Below, one piece after another: positions 7,150-14,390 of a DNA stretch of 58,142 bases. The position numbers and the translations under genes were made by a program. Source of the stretch: Planococcus sp. CP5-4_YE. GTDB taxonomy: Bacteria; Bacillota; Bacilli; Bacillales_A; Planococcaceae. The stretch lies in the NCBI RefSeq assembly GCF_019042655.1, contig NZ_JAHPZO010000017.1, positions 1-58,142 of the forward strand, in the 5' to 3' direction. Position 1 is the stretch's first letter. Every line of letters begins with the position of its first letter. The notes beneath the pieces are model-generated. The model saw nothing but the letters and a program-made list of their open reading frames with translations, was not told the origin of the DNA and searched no databases.

Positions 7150-7647
7150 TTATTCTTCCAATTTTCTTGCCGCAAACTCGTCGTCCATTTTCAGGAAATA
7201 CTCGCCGCCTTCTTCAATGCCTTTTATGCGAATGATCATGTCCCGGAACATTTTTTCTTCTTCCATTTGTTCTTCAATGAACCAATCCAAAAATGAAAGC
7301 GTAGCATGTTCCTGCAGTTCATCGGCCAAGCTTACCAATTTATATATGTTTGCCGTCACTGACTTTTCCTGCGCAAGTGATGCTTCCACAACATCCAGAG
7401 CATTTGCATATTCGTTTCTTGGTTCTGTCAACGCCTGGAGTACAGGCTGTTCATCCATTGTCACCAAGTAATGATAGAATTTCATCGCGTGTACATGTTC
7501 TTCTCGTGATTGGATCAAGTAGAAGTTGGCAAATCCGTGATACCCTTTTCCTGAAAAGTACGAGGCCATCGCTGTGTACGCGTGTGCGGCTTGAAGTTCG
7601 TTATTGAATTGAGCGTTTAACGCTTCTGTCAAATTTGTTGGTAACAT
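7150..7647 (-). CDS. ftnA: Ferritin (non-haem iron storage)
   Basis: The 165-residue protein has the four-helix ferritin layout. Ferroxidase ligands match bacterial FtnA: Glu17 (NNELQAA), Glu50 and His53 (SREEHVHAM), Glu94-region (EASLAQEKSV) and the EEQMEEEK motif late in helix D. It oxidises Fe(II) and stores iron in the cytosol. I chose ATG 7647 because AGGAGG precedes it; the longer frame to 7680 would run through the promoter. Upstream there is a TATAAT with a palindrome over the -35 region, suggesting a regulated promoter. Confidence 0.93.
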   Translation of the reverse strand: MLPTNLTEALNAQFNNELQAAHAYTAMASYFSGKGYHGFANFYLIQSREEHVHAMKFYHYLVTMDEQPVLQALTEPRNEYANALDVVEASLAQEKSVTANIYKLVSLADELQEHATLSFLDWFIEEQMEEEKMFRDMIIRIKGIEEGGEYFLKMDDEFAARKLEE

Positions 7648-7678
7648 GTTGAACTCCTCCTCTATCTTGTATAGCGCC

Positions 7679-7710
7679 ATTATAGCACGTGTATTTATTA
7701 ATCAATAAAT
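7679..7710 (-). promoter_or_regulatory. Ferritin promoter with overlapping palindrome
   Basis: On the minus strand: TTATTG (7703-7708), 18-nt spacer, TATAAT (7679-7684). A 7-4-7 palindrome (ATTTATT and AATAAAT, 7693-7710) covers the -35 region and may bind a repressor. It does not match the Fur or PerR consensus well. Confidence 0.55.
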
Positions 7711-7737
7711 GACTTGAACACTTCATTTATTCAAACA

Positions 7738-7770
7738 AAAAAAGAGCAACGACGTCGCTGCTCTTTTTCT
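7738..7770 (-). terminator. Intrinsic terminator of the zinc-ribbon gene
   Basis: AAAGAGCA pairs with TGCTCTTT around CGACGTCG, with a T-rich run on the minus strand. Confidence 0.75.
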
Positions 7771-7818
7771 TATTTTGATGGAAAAACTGATCTGCTATTT
7801 TCCTCAAGTGAATACATG

Positions 7819-8067
7819 TTATTGTTCTTGTTCATTACCTTCATAATCAATGACGACCTTCTTGCATGATTCACACAGAAAAGCATCGACATGGTTGATG
7901 GAAAAACGGCTTTGTTCCGATAACAATACAGAACCTTTAGTCAGGCTCGGTTCAGCACTCAGTTTGGATACTTTCGGCACCCACGCGAGTCTTGTGCCAC
8001 TCTGGATAAATCCTTTTTTCATTACCGATTGGCAAAATGGGCATGTTAGGCCGCTATGATTTTCCAT
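7819..8067 (-). CDS. Zinc-ribbon protein of the PF20097/DUF6487 type
   Basis: An 82-residue cytosolic protein with two CxxC pairs: CPFC near residue 9 and CESC near residue 67, plus MKKGFIQSG and WVPK in between and VVIDY at the end. This is the pattern of the small zinc-binding PF20097 family. ATG 8067 follows AAGGAGGGG; the frame upstream has no better start. Role unknown. It is transcribed alone between the riboswitch region and the ferritin promoter. Confidence 0.75.
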   Translation of the reverse strand: MENHSGLTCPFCQSVMKKGFIQSGTRLAWVPKVSKLSAEPSLTKGSVLLSEQSRFSINHVDAFLCESCKKVVIDYEGNEQEQ

Positions 8068-8269
8068 GATCCCCCTCCTTAAGGTTATAAAAAACACTCA
8101 TTTTCCGTACTATTGTTCAATTACCCTTTTTGTTTACCAATATGCCAAACTCATAAAAGCTCTTAAGCCCCCCTCTAGCCTTTTTACTTAAGCTACAAAC
8201 AATTTCATTATCCTCTCCTAAATCCAAAACAAAAGTGCTACACTGAAACTAAGTAAATAATCATGCAGG

Positions 8270-8425
8270 AAAAAGGTGCTGATTCGTCAGCGTAACAGGG
8301 AATCCGGTGAAAATCCGGAGCTGTTTCCGCAACTGTAAGTGCGTATGAAATAAGAGATGCCACTGGGGAGACCCGGGAAGGCCTTAGAGTAAAGCGATGC
8401 ACAAGCCAGGAGACCTACCTTTTTC
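8270..8425 (+). promoter_or_regulatory. Cobalamin riboswitch aptamer
   Basis: The P1 stem AAAAAGGT (8271-8278) pairs with ACCTTTTT (8417-8424). The internal elements are characteristic: GGGAATCCGGTGAAAATCCG, GCAACTGTAAGTG, GCCACTGGG, and the B12 box AAGCCAGGAGACC (8404-8416). The expression platform is the terminator at 8513-8543, so B12 is expected to switch off the downstream operon. Confidence 0.93.
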
Positions 8426-8512
8426 TGAACGTATTTTTGCTCTTCGGAAGATAAGAGGATTTACGGCAACTTTTTCCTATGGACAGCTTTGTGCTGGATA
8501 TTCGCAATCGTG

Positions 8513-8543
8513 CCACTCTCTTCGTTGAGAGTGGCTTTTTTTG
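8513..8543 (+). terminator. Riboswitch-linked attenuator
   Basis: GCCACTCTC pairs with GAGAGTGGC around a 6-nt loop, followed by a T7 run, between the aptamer and the first gene. Confidence 0.85.
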
Positions 8544-8604
8544 TCTCTTTTTTGAAAGCGATACGTCTGCTGATATTTACGGACATTATTTTGGAGGTGA
8601 ACAG

Positions 8605-9147
8605 ATGAAAAAAGACATGCGCTATTTGTGCTACCCGTTCATGAGGGAAAGCGCTTCAACAGTCGATTTCGAGATCCGCACCGATTCCTTGACGACACGA
8701 ATCGGAGAAGCCATTGCGGTCAATGATGTCCCTCAAATCATCGACGATTTGCGCTACCTGCAGCCGATGGTTTACCACTTGAACGGTTCAGTGCGCGGGA
8801 AACTGGCGATTACCGAACAAGACCTCGCCGATCTCAGCAGTTTGTATGACCGCTACGTCGCGGAAGTGAAAGAGGAAATCGATCAATTCGTCCTGCCGCA
8901 AGGAACGCATGGTGCGTGCATTCTTCACGTATGCCGCAGTGAAGCGAAAAAGTCAGTACGCGCCCTTCACTACGTGACGCTTGAGCGCGCAGTGCCGGAG
9001 CATTTGATGGACTACGCCAACCTGCTCGCCAATGTCTTTTTCGTGATGGCCGTCTATGCCAATAAACAGCACGGCGTCGATGAAATCCCGTTCGTCAGCA
9101 AATCTTATCCAACAAAACGCATGAAGAAAAAGGAGACTCACTCGTGA
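8605..9147 (+). CDS. PduO-like cobalamin adenosyltransferase homologue lacking the usual N-terminal ATP motif
   Basis: The true start is ATG 8605 (GGAGGTGAACAG upstream); the longer frame to 8479 passes through the terminator. The 180-residue helical protein has FVLPQG (95-100) followed by HVCRSEAKK, corresponding to the FVLPGG...R(T)xCRRAER core of ATP:cob(I)alamin adenosyltransferases. The N-terminal TKTGDKGxT ATP-binding motif of active PduO enzymes is absent; the protein starts directly with YLCYPFMRES. It may bind cobalamin without adenosylation, or be a divergent enzyme. It is the first gene behind the B12 riboswitch and overlaps btuF by 4 bp. Confidence 0.7.
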   Translation: MKKDMRYLCYPFMRESASTVDFEIRTDSLTTRIGEAIAVNDVPQIIDDLRYLQPMVYHLNGSVRGKLAITEQDLADLSSLYDRYVAEVKEEIDQFVLPQGTHGACILHVCRSEAKKSVRALHYVTLERAVPEHLMDYANLLANVFFVMAVYANKQHGVDEIPFVSKSYPTKRMKKKETHS

Positions 9148-10103
9148 AAATCAAATCATTTCTCTTACTCAGCATTCCACTCGTTTTAACACTCGGTGCT
9201 TGCCAAGATGACGCTGCCGAAGCACCGGCAACAGAAGATGCGACCGAACAAGCATCCACTGAAACGGCAAGCGACACACCGTACACCGTCACCGATGACC
9301 GCGGCGAAGAACTCGAATTCGAACAAGCGCCTGAAACGATCGTGTCACTCATCCCGAGCAACACCGAGATCGTCTTTGCACTTGATGCCGGTGATCAATT
9401 GGTCGGCGTAACTGACTATGACAACTACCCGGAAGCGGCACAGGACATCGAACGCGTCAGTGATTCCGTTGAATTCAATGCCGAGAAAATCATCCAGCTC
9501 GACCCGGATGTCGTCCTGGCTTATTCAACCGGCGAAGCGCCACCTGCCCTTTCCCAGCTTGAAGATGCCGATATTCCGGTATTCGTTATTGAATCGGCTA
9601 CTTCATTCGACGAAGTATACGGCGATATCGAACAAATCGCCTCTGTTCTTGCCAAGGAAGAACAAGGCGCTGAAGTGATTGAAGACATCCAAACGCAAAT
9701 CGAAGATGTCCAAGAACGCCTTGCAGCGGTCGAAGAACAAAAAGAAGTATACGTGGAAATCAGCCCGTCCCCTGAAATTTACACAACCGGAAAATCGACG
9801 TTCCAGCAAGAGATTCTGAACCACGCCCAAGTGACCAACGTTTTTGATGATCTGGAAGGCTGGCCGAATATCTCTGAAGAAGAAGTCATCACCCGCGATC
9901 CGGAAGTCATCTTGACGACCGTGTCTTACGTGGAGGATGCCGTCGGTGATATCGAAGCACGCGACAGCTGGTCGGCTGTTGAAGCGATCGAGAACGGCGA
10001 AGTGCATTTCATCGATTCCGACATCACTTCCCGCCCTGGGCCGCGCATTGGCGAAGCCGTGCAGTTAGTTGCGGAAACGGTGTATCCGGAAATAATGGAA
10101 TAA
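9144..10103 (+). CDS. btuF: Cobalamin-binding lipoprotein of ABC transporter
   Basis: GTG at 9144 overlaps the previous stop by 4 bp. Signal peptide with lipobox LGAC (Cys20), an acidic Thr/Ala/Glu linker to about residue 47, then a BtuF-type two-lobe domain opened by VTDDRGEELEFEQAPETIVS and LIPSNTEIVFAL. The domain order and length (319 aa) fit the vitamin B12 branch of the FhuD/BtuF superfamily, and the riboswitch supports cobalamin. No btuC or btuD follows; a terminator comes after 144 bp, so the permease must be encoded elsewhere. Confidence 0.9.
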   Translation: MKIKSFLLLSIPLVLTLGACQDDAAEAPATEDATEQASTETASDTPYTVTDDRGEELEFEQAPETIVSLIPSNTEIVFALDAGDQLVGVTDYDNYPEAAQDIERVSDSVEFNAEKIIQLDPDVVLAYSTGEAPPALSQLEDADIPVFVIESATSFDEVYGDIEQIASVLAKEEQGAEVIEDIQTQIEDVQERLAAVEEQKEVYVEISPSPEIYTTGKSTFQQEILNHAQVTNVFDDLEGWPNISEEEVITRDPEVILTTVSYVEDAVGDIEARDSWSAVEAIENGEVHFIDSDITSRPGPRIGEAVQLVAETVYPEIME

Positions 10104-10246
10104 GACTATTCATTCACGCTTCACTCAATAAGCACAGACATTTTTCAAGCTATTTCACTGCTTATAAAGTCGCGCGTAATAATGGCACAATGGCACAAGT
10201 GCTGTTCTCGCTCTGTTTCAGAGGGGATGAATAATCTATTCATCAA

Positions 10247-10288
10247 TAAAAAAGGCGCAACCGATCAAGTCGGGTGCGCCTTTTTTCT
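10247..10288. terminator. Bidirectional intrinsic terminator
   Basis: AAAAAAGGCGCA pairs with TGCGCCTTTTTT between the converging btuF and lipoyl-protein genes. Confidence 0.9.
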
Positions 10289-10290
10289 AT

Positions 10291-10740
10291 TCACAATCCC
10301 GATTCATCGCGGATGTCCTGCTCGGTAATCGCCCCACCCTTTCCAGTGCCTTTAATGTCTTCAAGTTTAACGCTCAGTTCTTTCGCGAGATGGCGAAGTC
10401 TCGGCGACACGCGGGTAAAGCTCGCGGTCTCTTGTGACGCTTCGTTTTCCTCCGCTTGTTCGAGGTGGACTTTCTCAGCAGTACCTATGTTACTGGCTGC
10501 TTTGCCTTTTGGGTCGATAACTGCAAGCAACGTGCTGGCTTTGACGGAATCTCCGCGCTTCACATGGATTTTCTTCACCGTTCCGCTCGTTTCGGCACGA
10601 ATTTCTGACACCGCTTTTTCCGTCTGGACTTCACACAACACGGCGCCTTCTTCGACGTAATCGCCTTCGTCCACGAACCATAGGACAATCAAGCTCTTAT
10701 CCGTATCTTCAGATAGCTTCGGCAACGTTACATCATGCAT
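10291..10740 (-). CDS. Stand-alone lipoyl domain plus E3/E1-binding domain (E2 without catalytic domain)
   Basis: The 149-residue protein has a lipoyl domain (residues 1-76, lipoyl-lysine Lys42 in VQTEKAVSE), a short linker, and a peripheral subunit-binding domain (about 111-145, SPRLRHLAKELSVKLEDIKG and GAITEQDI). It stops there; the acyltransferase domain with HxxxDG found in normal E2 proteins is missing and no continuation exists downstream, where a terminator lies. It ends the E1alpha-E1beta operon, 14 bp after E1beta. It could serve as a mobile lipoyl carrier for an E2 core encoded elsewhere. Confidence 0.88.
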   Translation of the reverse strand: MHDVTLPKLSEDTDKSLIVLWFVDEGDYVEEGAVLCEVQTEKAVSEIRAETSGTVKKIHVKRGDSVKASTLLAVIDPKGKAASNIGTAEKVHLEQAEENEASQETASFTRVSPRLRHLAKELSVKLEDIKGTGKGGAITEQDIRDESGL

Positions 10741-10754
10741 TCCCTAGCCTCCTC

Positions 10755-11777
10755 TTACGCTTCATCCATCATCTGTTTGACTGTCTCGACGATTTTATCC
10801 GGGCCTGGCAAAACAAAATCTTCGAGTACATGGCTGTACGGAATCGGCACATCCGGAATTGCCAAGCGCTTGATTGGCGATTCGAGTTCATAGAGTGCTT
10901 CTTCCGAGACGATGGCCGCGATTTCAGCAGTCATGCCATATGAACGGTAATCTTCATCGACGACGACCAGCCGATGCGTTTTCTTCACTGAATTGAGGAT
11001 GGTGTCTTTATCGATCGGCGCCAAGGAGCGCAGGTCGATAACTTCCGCTTCGATGCCATCTTGTGCCAATCGCTCTGCCGCTTCCATCGCATAATGCGTC
11101 ATCATCTGGATACCGACGATGGTTACGTCTTTGCCTTCGCGCATCACATTCGCCTTGTCGAGCGGCACGATATACGAATCTTCTGGTACATGACCGATCG
11201 CATAATCGAGCTGATCCATCCAGCCGAGTCCTTGAAGCGATTTATGGAACATGAAAACGACCGGATTGTCGTCACGGATCGCGGACGTCATCATGCCTTT
11301 TAAGTCATACGGTGTACTCGGCGCGACCACTTTCATCCCCGGCATATGGGCAAATGTCGCATACAAAGTCTGCGAGTGCTGCGCAGCGTCGCTATAACCG
11401 CCGCCGACCGAAGTCATGAGCACCATCGGCAACCGTACATTGCCACCGGACATATACGGAATCTTCGCCATATGGTTATAGATCTGGTCCATGCAGACGC
11501 CGAAGAAATCGACGAACATCAATTCCGCAATTGGCCGCATGCCTTCTGCCGCTGCCCCGATTGCCGCGCCGATAAACGCCGTCTCGGAAATCGGCGTATC
11601 AAGCACACGTTCCGGCCCGAATTTCTCCATCAAGCCTTGCGTCGATCCGAAAATGCCGCCGTACTTCCCGATATCTTCACCAAGCACGAATACATTTTTG
11701 TCGTTCTCCATCTCCTGGGCAATCGCTTCCGCCATCGCTTTGTTACCCGTCAGCACCCTTTTTTTCGCTGTCTCCAT
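10755..11777 (-). CDS. 2-oxo acid/acetoin dehydrogenase E1 component, beta subunit
   Basis: The 340-residue protein matches AcoB/PdhB-type E1beta: VFVLGEDIGKYGGIFGSTQG, SETAFIGAAIGAAAEGMRPI, and a transketolase C-terminal domain with VIDLRSLAPIDKDTI. I start at ATG 11777 (AAAGGAGA upstream); the frame is open to 11819 but those codons overlap the preceding gene. It forms the alpha2beta2 thiamine-diphosphate enzyme with the upstream alpha subunit, 22 bp away. Acetoin dehydrogenase is a likely identity; pyruvate or branched-chain 2-oxo acid use cannot be excluded. Confidence 0.88.
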   Translation of the reverse strand: METAKKRVLTGNKAMAEAIAQEMENDKNVFVLGEDIGKYGGIFGSTQGLMEKFGPERVLDTPISETAFIGAAIGAAAEGMRPIAELMFVDFFGVCMDQIYNHMAKIPYMSGGNVRLPMVLMTSVGGGYSDAAQHSQTLYATFAHMPGMKVVAPSTPYDLKGMMTSAIRDDNPVVFMFHKSLQGLGWMDQLDYAIGHVPEDSYIVPLDKANVMREGKDVTIVGIQMMTHYAMEAAERLAQDGIEAEVIDLRSLAPIDKDTILNSVKKTHRLVVVDEDYRSYGMTAEIAAIVSEEALYELESPIKRLAIPDVPIPYSHVLEDFVLPGPDKIVETVKQMMDEA

Positions 11778-11799
11778 TTCGGAATCTCTCCTTTTCGGA

Positions 11800-12813
11800 T
11801 TAAGATGTAAAGACGTCATCTAAGGCGGCTTCAGGCTTCGGGTAGTCGCTGTCGCGTGCGAATTGGTAAGCTTCGTCCACTTCTTTTTTGGCACGAGCTT
11901 CGATTTCTTCCAGTTCCGGTTCATTCACATGTTCCGCATCCAAGAGCTGCTGGCGCAGTTTCATAATCGGATCTCGCGCGCGGAGTCCGGGAACTTCCTG
12001 TTTGTCGCGGTACAATTCCGGATCGCCTTGGAAATGGCCAAGGAACCGGAAAGTCTCGATTTCGATGATCGTCGGACCCTGTCCGTTGCGCGCACGGTTG
12101 ACCGCTTCTTCTGCGGCTTTGTACATCGCAACCGGATCGTTGTCTTTTACATAAGCACCCGCAACGCCATATGCCGAAGCGCGCAGATCGTTTGATTCGA
12201 CTGAAGTCGATGCCGTTTTCGGTATCGAGATGCCGTAAGAATTGTCTTCGACGACGATGATGAGCGGTAAATTCCACAGCGCCGCCAAATTCAGCGATTC
12301 ATGAAACGCACCGGCATTCGCCGCGCCTTCACCGATGAATGCCACGGCGACCCAGTCTTTTCCTTTCATTTTATTGGCCATAGCCGCGCCGACCGCATGC
12401 GGAATCCCGGCTGCGACAATGCCGCCGCACGAAAACTTCGCTTGCGGGTCGAACAAATGCATATGCCCGCCTTTTCCTTTTCCAAGTCCTGTTTCCTTGC
12501 CGAAAATCTCTGCCGTCATTTTCTTCAAGTCGACACCTTTGGCAATTGCGTGGTGATGCGGACGATGAGGCGCGGTTACCGTATCGTCTTTCGTCAAATG
12601 CACCATCATGCCTGCTGCGGCCGGTTCCTGGCCGGTCGCGAGGTGCATTTCACCCGGCACAGGGCCTTTGCCGATATTGAACACCGGCGACTTGCCTTCC
12701 GTGTACGCCTCCACCATCTGGTCTTCGTAATAGCGAATCTTGACCATTTGCTCGTACATCCACATCAGCTTGTCGACAGATACGGAAGGCTGTTTTTCTT
12801 CGAACTTAGTCAC
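11800..12813 (-). CDS. 2-oxo acid/acetoin dehydrogenase E1 component, alpha subunit
   Basis: The start is GTG 12813, seven bases after AAAGGAGG. The 337-residue protein has the thiamine-diphosphate motif GEGAANAGAF (from 161) ending in EDNSYG (about 189-194), plus HRPHHHAIAKGVDL and GKGKGGHMHLFD, typical of AcoA/PdhA subunits. It decarboxylates its substrate and passes the acyl group to a lipoyl domain, here plausibly the small lipoyl protein at the end of the operon. A good sigma-A promoter (12885-12913) precedes the gene. Specificity for acetoin is suggested by AcoA-like sequence but not proven. Confidence 0.88.
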   Translation of the reverse strand: MTKFEEKQPSVSVDKLMWMYEQMVKIRYYEDQMVEAYTEGKSPVFNIGKGPVPGEMHLATGQEPAAAGMMVHLTKDDTVTAPHRPHHHAIAKGVDLKKMTAEIFGKETGLGKGKGGHMHLFDPQAKFSCGGIVAAGIPHAVGAAMANKMKGKDWVAVAFIGEGAANAGAFHESLNLAALWNLPLIIVVEDNSYGISIPKTASTSVESNDLRASAYGVAGAYVKDNDPVAMYKAAEEAVNRARNGQGPTIIEIETFRFLGHFQGDPELYRDKQEVPGLRARDPIMKLRQQLLDAEHVNEPELEEIEARAKKEVDEAYQFARDSDYPKPEAALDDVFTS

Positions 12814-12884
12814 TGCTACTCCTCCTTTTTTCACTCTATAAATTCGGATGGCGTGCGACAAATTCCATAGGCCTAAACACTCTA

Positions 12885-12913
12885 AGTGTACTGCGTTTCA
12901 TCATATATTTCAA
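12885..12913 (-). promoter_or_regulatory. Probable sigma-A promoter of the E1/lipoyl operon
   Basis: On the minus strand: TTGAAA (12908-12913), 17-nt spacer, TACACT (12885-12890). No catabolite-response or activator site is evident. Confidence 0.6.
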
Positions 12914-13051
12914 TATTCTGATAATAAAAGACTAGAGAATTTACAATTAAGGTGATTATCTTTATTCAACAGGCAAAACTTAAAAAAACTAATTTAAAAC
13001 GCATCTATCCATCGCTCTCTTTCAAAATTGTAATATCGCTAAACAGTAATT

Positions 13052-13085
13052 ATTTATTGATAAACGATAAATAAATCGCTATACT
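13052..13085 (+). promoter_or_regulatory. Promoter with overlapping operator-like palindrome
   Basis: TTGATA (13057-13062), 17-nt spacer, TATACT (13080-13085). An imperfect palindrome at 13052-13076 (outer arms ATTTATT and AATAAAT) overlaps the -35 box and spacer; it is a candidate site for the XRE protein of the same operon. Confidence 0.65.
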
Positions 13086-13116
13086 TTGGTTATTAACAAG
13101 CAAAGAGGTGTGTTTT

Positions 13117-13596
13117 ATGAAACGGGAGACTTTGTTTTTGAAAGTGGTGCTGTTCCTTATGGCGCTGCCGGTCATTGCGCTTTGCATCTTCGTGGTGCTG
13201 CCGCTATCGAGCATCATTCAGGACGGGCCAGACCAGTTGGCATTTCTGCAGTATGTCTTTATCGTCATGCTTTACGCAACCGCAATCGCTTATTTCCTGG
13301 CGCTGTACCAGACATTTAAATTGCTGAGTTTCATCGATGACAATACCGCCTTTTCTGTGCGCTCAGTGAAGGCGATCAAAAACATCAAGCTGTGCGCCCT
13401 TGCGATCACGGGCATCTATTTTCTCGCGATGCCGCTGTTTTACATGATCGCAGAAATCGACGATGCGCCAGGCCTCATCTTGATGGGCGCTGGCATCGGC
13501 TTTGCTGCCTTTGTCATCGCCGTTTTTGCAGCGGTTTTGCAGAAGCTGCTGACGCACGCCATCGACATCAAATCAGAAAACGATCTTACGGTCTGA
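13117..13596 (+). CDS. DUF2975 membrane protein
   Basis: The 159-residue product has four membrane segments (about residues 9-30, 45-65, 90-112, 122-146) and the DUF2975 pattern YQTFKLLSFIDDNTAFS followed by SVRSVKAIKNIK. ATG 13117 has AAAGAGGTG upstream; an ATG at 13108 is less well placed. Nine bases separate it from the XRE gene. DUF2975 genes are nearly always paired with a small XRE regulator in Firmicutes; their function is unknown. Confidence 0.88.
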   Translation: MKRETLFLKVVLFLMALPVIALCIFVVLPLSSIIQDGPDQLAFLQYVFIVMLYATAIAYFLALYQTFKLLSFIDDNTAFSVRSVKAIKNIKLCALAITGIYFLAMPLFYMIAEIDDAPGLILMGAGIGFAAFVIAVFAAVLQKLLTHAIDIKSENDLTV

Positions 13597-13605
13597 GGTG
13601 ATACC

Positions 13606-13815
13606 ATGCCAATCATCATAAATCTCGACGTCATGCTTGCTAAGCGCAAAATGAGCATGACCGAGCTATCCGAAAAAGTCGGCGTCACCATGCCCAATTT
13701 GTCCATCCTGAAAAACGGCAAAGCGAAAGCGATCCGCTTCTCCACACTCGAAGCCATCTGTAAAGTGCTCGACTGCCAGCCTGGAGACGTATTCGAATAC
13801 CGGGAGGAAGAGTAG
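13606..13815 (+). CDS. YozG-type XRE regulator
   Basis: A 69-residue protein made of a single helix-turn-helix domain: MLAKRKMSMTELSEKVG, then VTMPNLSILKNGKAKAIRF and the closing CQPGDVFEY. This is the usual partner of DUF2975 proteins and probably an autorepressor acting at 13052-13076 (inference). GAGGTGA precedes the ATG. Confidence 0.9.
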   Translation: MPIIINLDVMLAKRKMSMTELSEKVGVTMPNLSILKNGKAKAIRFSTLEAICKVLDCQPGDVFEYREEE

Positions 13816-13895
13816 ACTAAACTTCCTTCGCTTTTTGGAAACAGGAAATTTCAGAGCATCTCGCTCATTCTTCGAACACAAAGGAGGAAAAGATC

Positions 13896-14321
13896 TTGCT
13901 GACAAAACTGGTCGCTGCATTTAATCTAGCAATGTCGTTAGGCGCGTTTTTTATGGGCATTTCCATGCTGCCGGTCATGGGGGTTTTCGTAGAATTTCCA
14001 CCCGAGTGGGTCGGCGTCATGCCTTTTACTAGTTGGTCCGCTTTAGCTATGTATGGAATGATTGTGTTTGGAATCGGAAACGCTGTGACAGCGGTTTATG
14101 GGTTTATTCGGAAACCCCGAACATTTTTCGTGGCCAATCTTTGTTTAGGGGTACTGTTATTGTTAAGTGCTGCATTGCCAATCGTGTTGCTCGGGGAATG
14201 GTATTTGCCGCTCGTGTTCTTTTTTGCCCTCAGTTTTATTCAACTAGCACTTGGCTTGTACGGTGTTTTCAGCAAGCGCAAACCCGGTTCCCGGCATCGC
14301 ACCGAAATCATTAATTCGTAG
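13896..14321 (+). CDS. Four-helix membrane protein of unknown function
   Basis: The start is TTG 13896 behind AAAGGAGG. The 141-residue product has four hydrophobic segments (about 5-25, 45-68, 78-98, 103-123) and a basic C-terminal tail SKRKPGSRHR. No family recognised. It follows the XRE gene by 80 bp, with no terminator in between, so it may be part of the DUF2975 operon. The terminator at 14329 follows. Confidence 0.65.
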   Translation: MLTKLVAAFNLAMSLGAFFMGISMLPVMGVFVEFPPEWVGVMPFTSWSALAMYGMIVFGIGNAVTAVYGFIRKPRTFFVANLCLGVLLLLSAALPIVLLGEWYLPLVFFFALSFIQLALGLYGVFSKRKPGSRHRTEIINS

Positions 14322-14328
14322 AAATATA

Positions 14329-14386
14329 AAAAAGGCTGTCTCCAAGTCATCTTCATGACTTTGTAGACAGCCTTTTGGCTTCTTTA
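14329..14386. terminator. Long bidirectional terminator, member of a repeated family
   Basis: Stem GGCTGTCT...AAGTCAT around CTTC pairs with ATGACTT...AGACAGCC. It lies between converging genes. A related hairpin with the same inner AxGTCAT/ATGACTT block lies at 47085-47143. Confidence 0.82.
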
Positions 14387-14390
14387 CTAT

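Noticed and set aside
8479..8604. Upstream extension of the PduO-like gene from ATG 8479
   Set aside because: It would translate through the riboswitch terminator; ATG 8605 has a strong GGAGG site.
11921..12277. Long open frames antisense to or out of frame with the E1alpha gene (and similar ones in E1beta, nadB and the helicase)
   Set aside because: Their products are rich in Arg, His, Cys and Trp without recognisable motifs, typical shadows of G+C-rich coding sequence.
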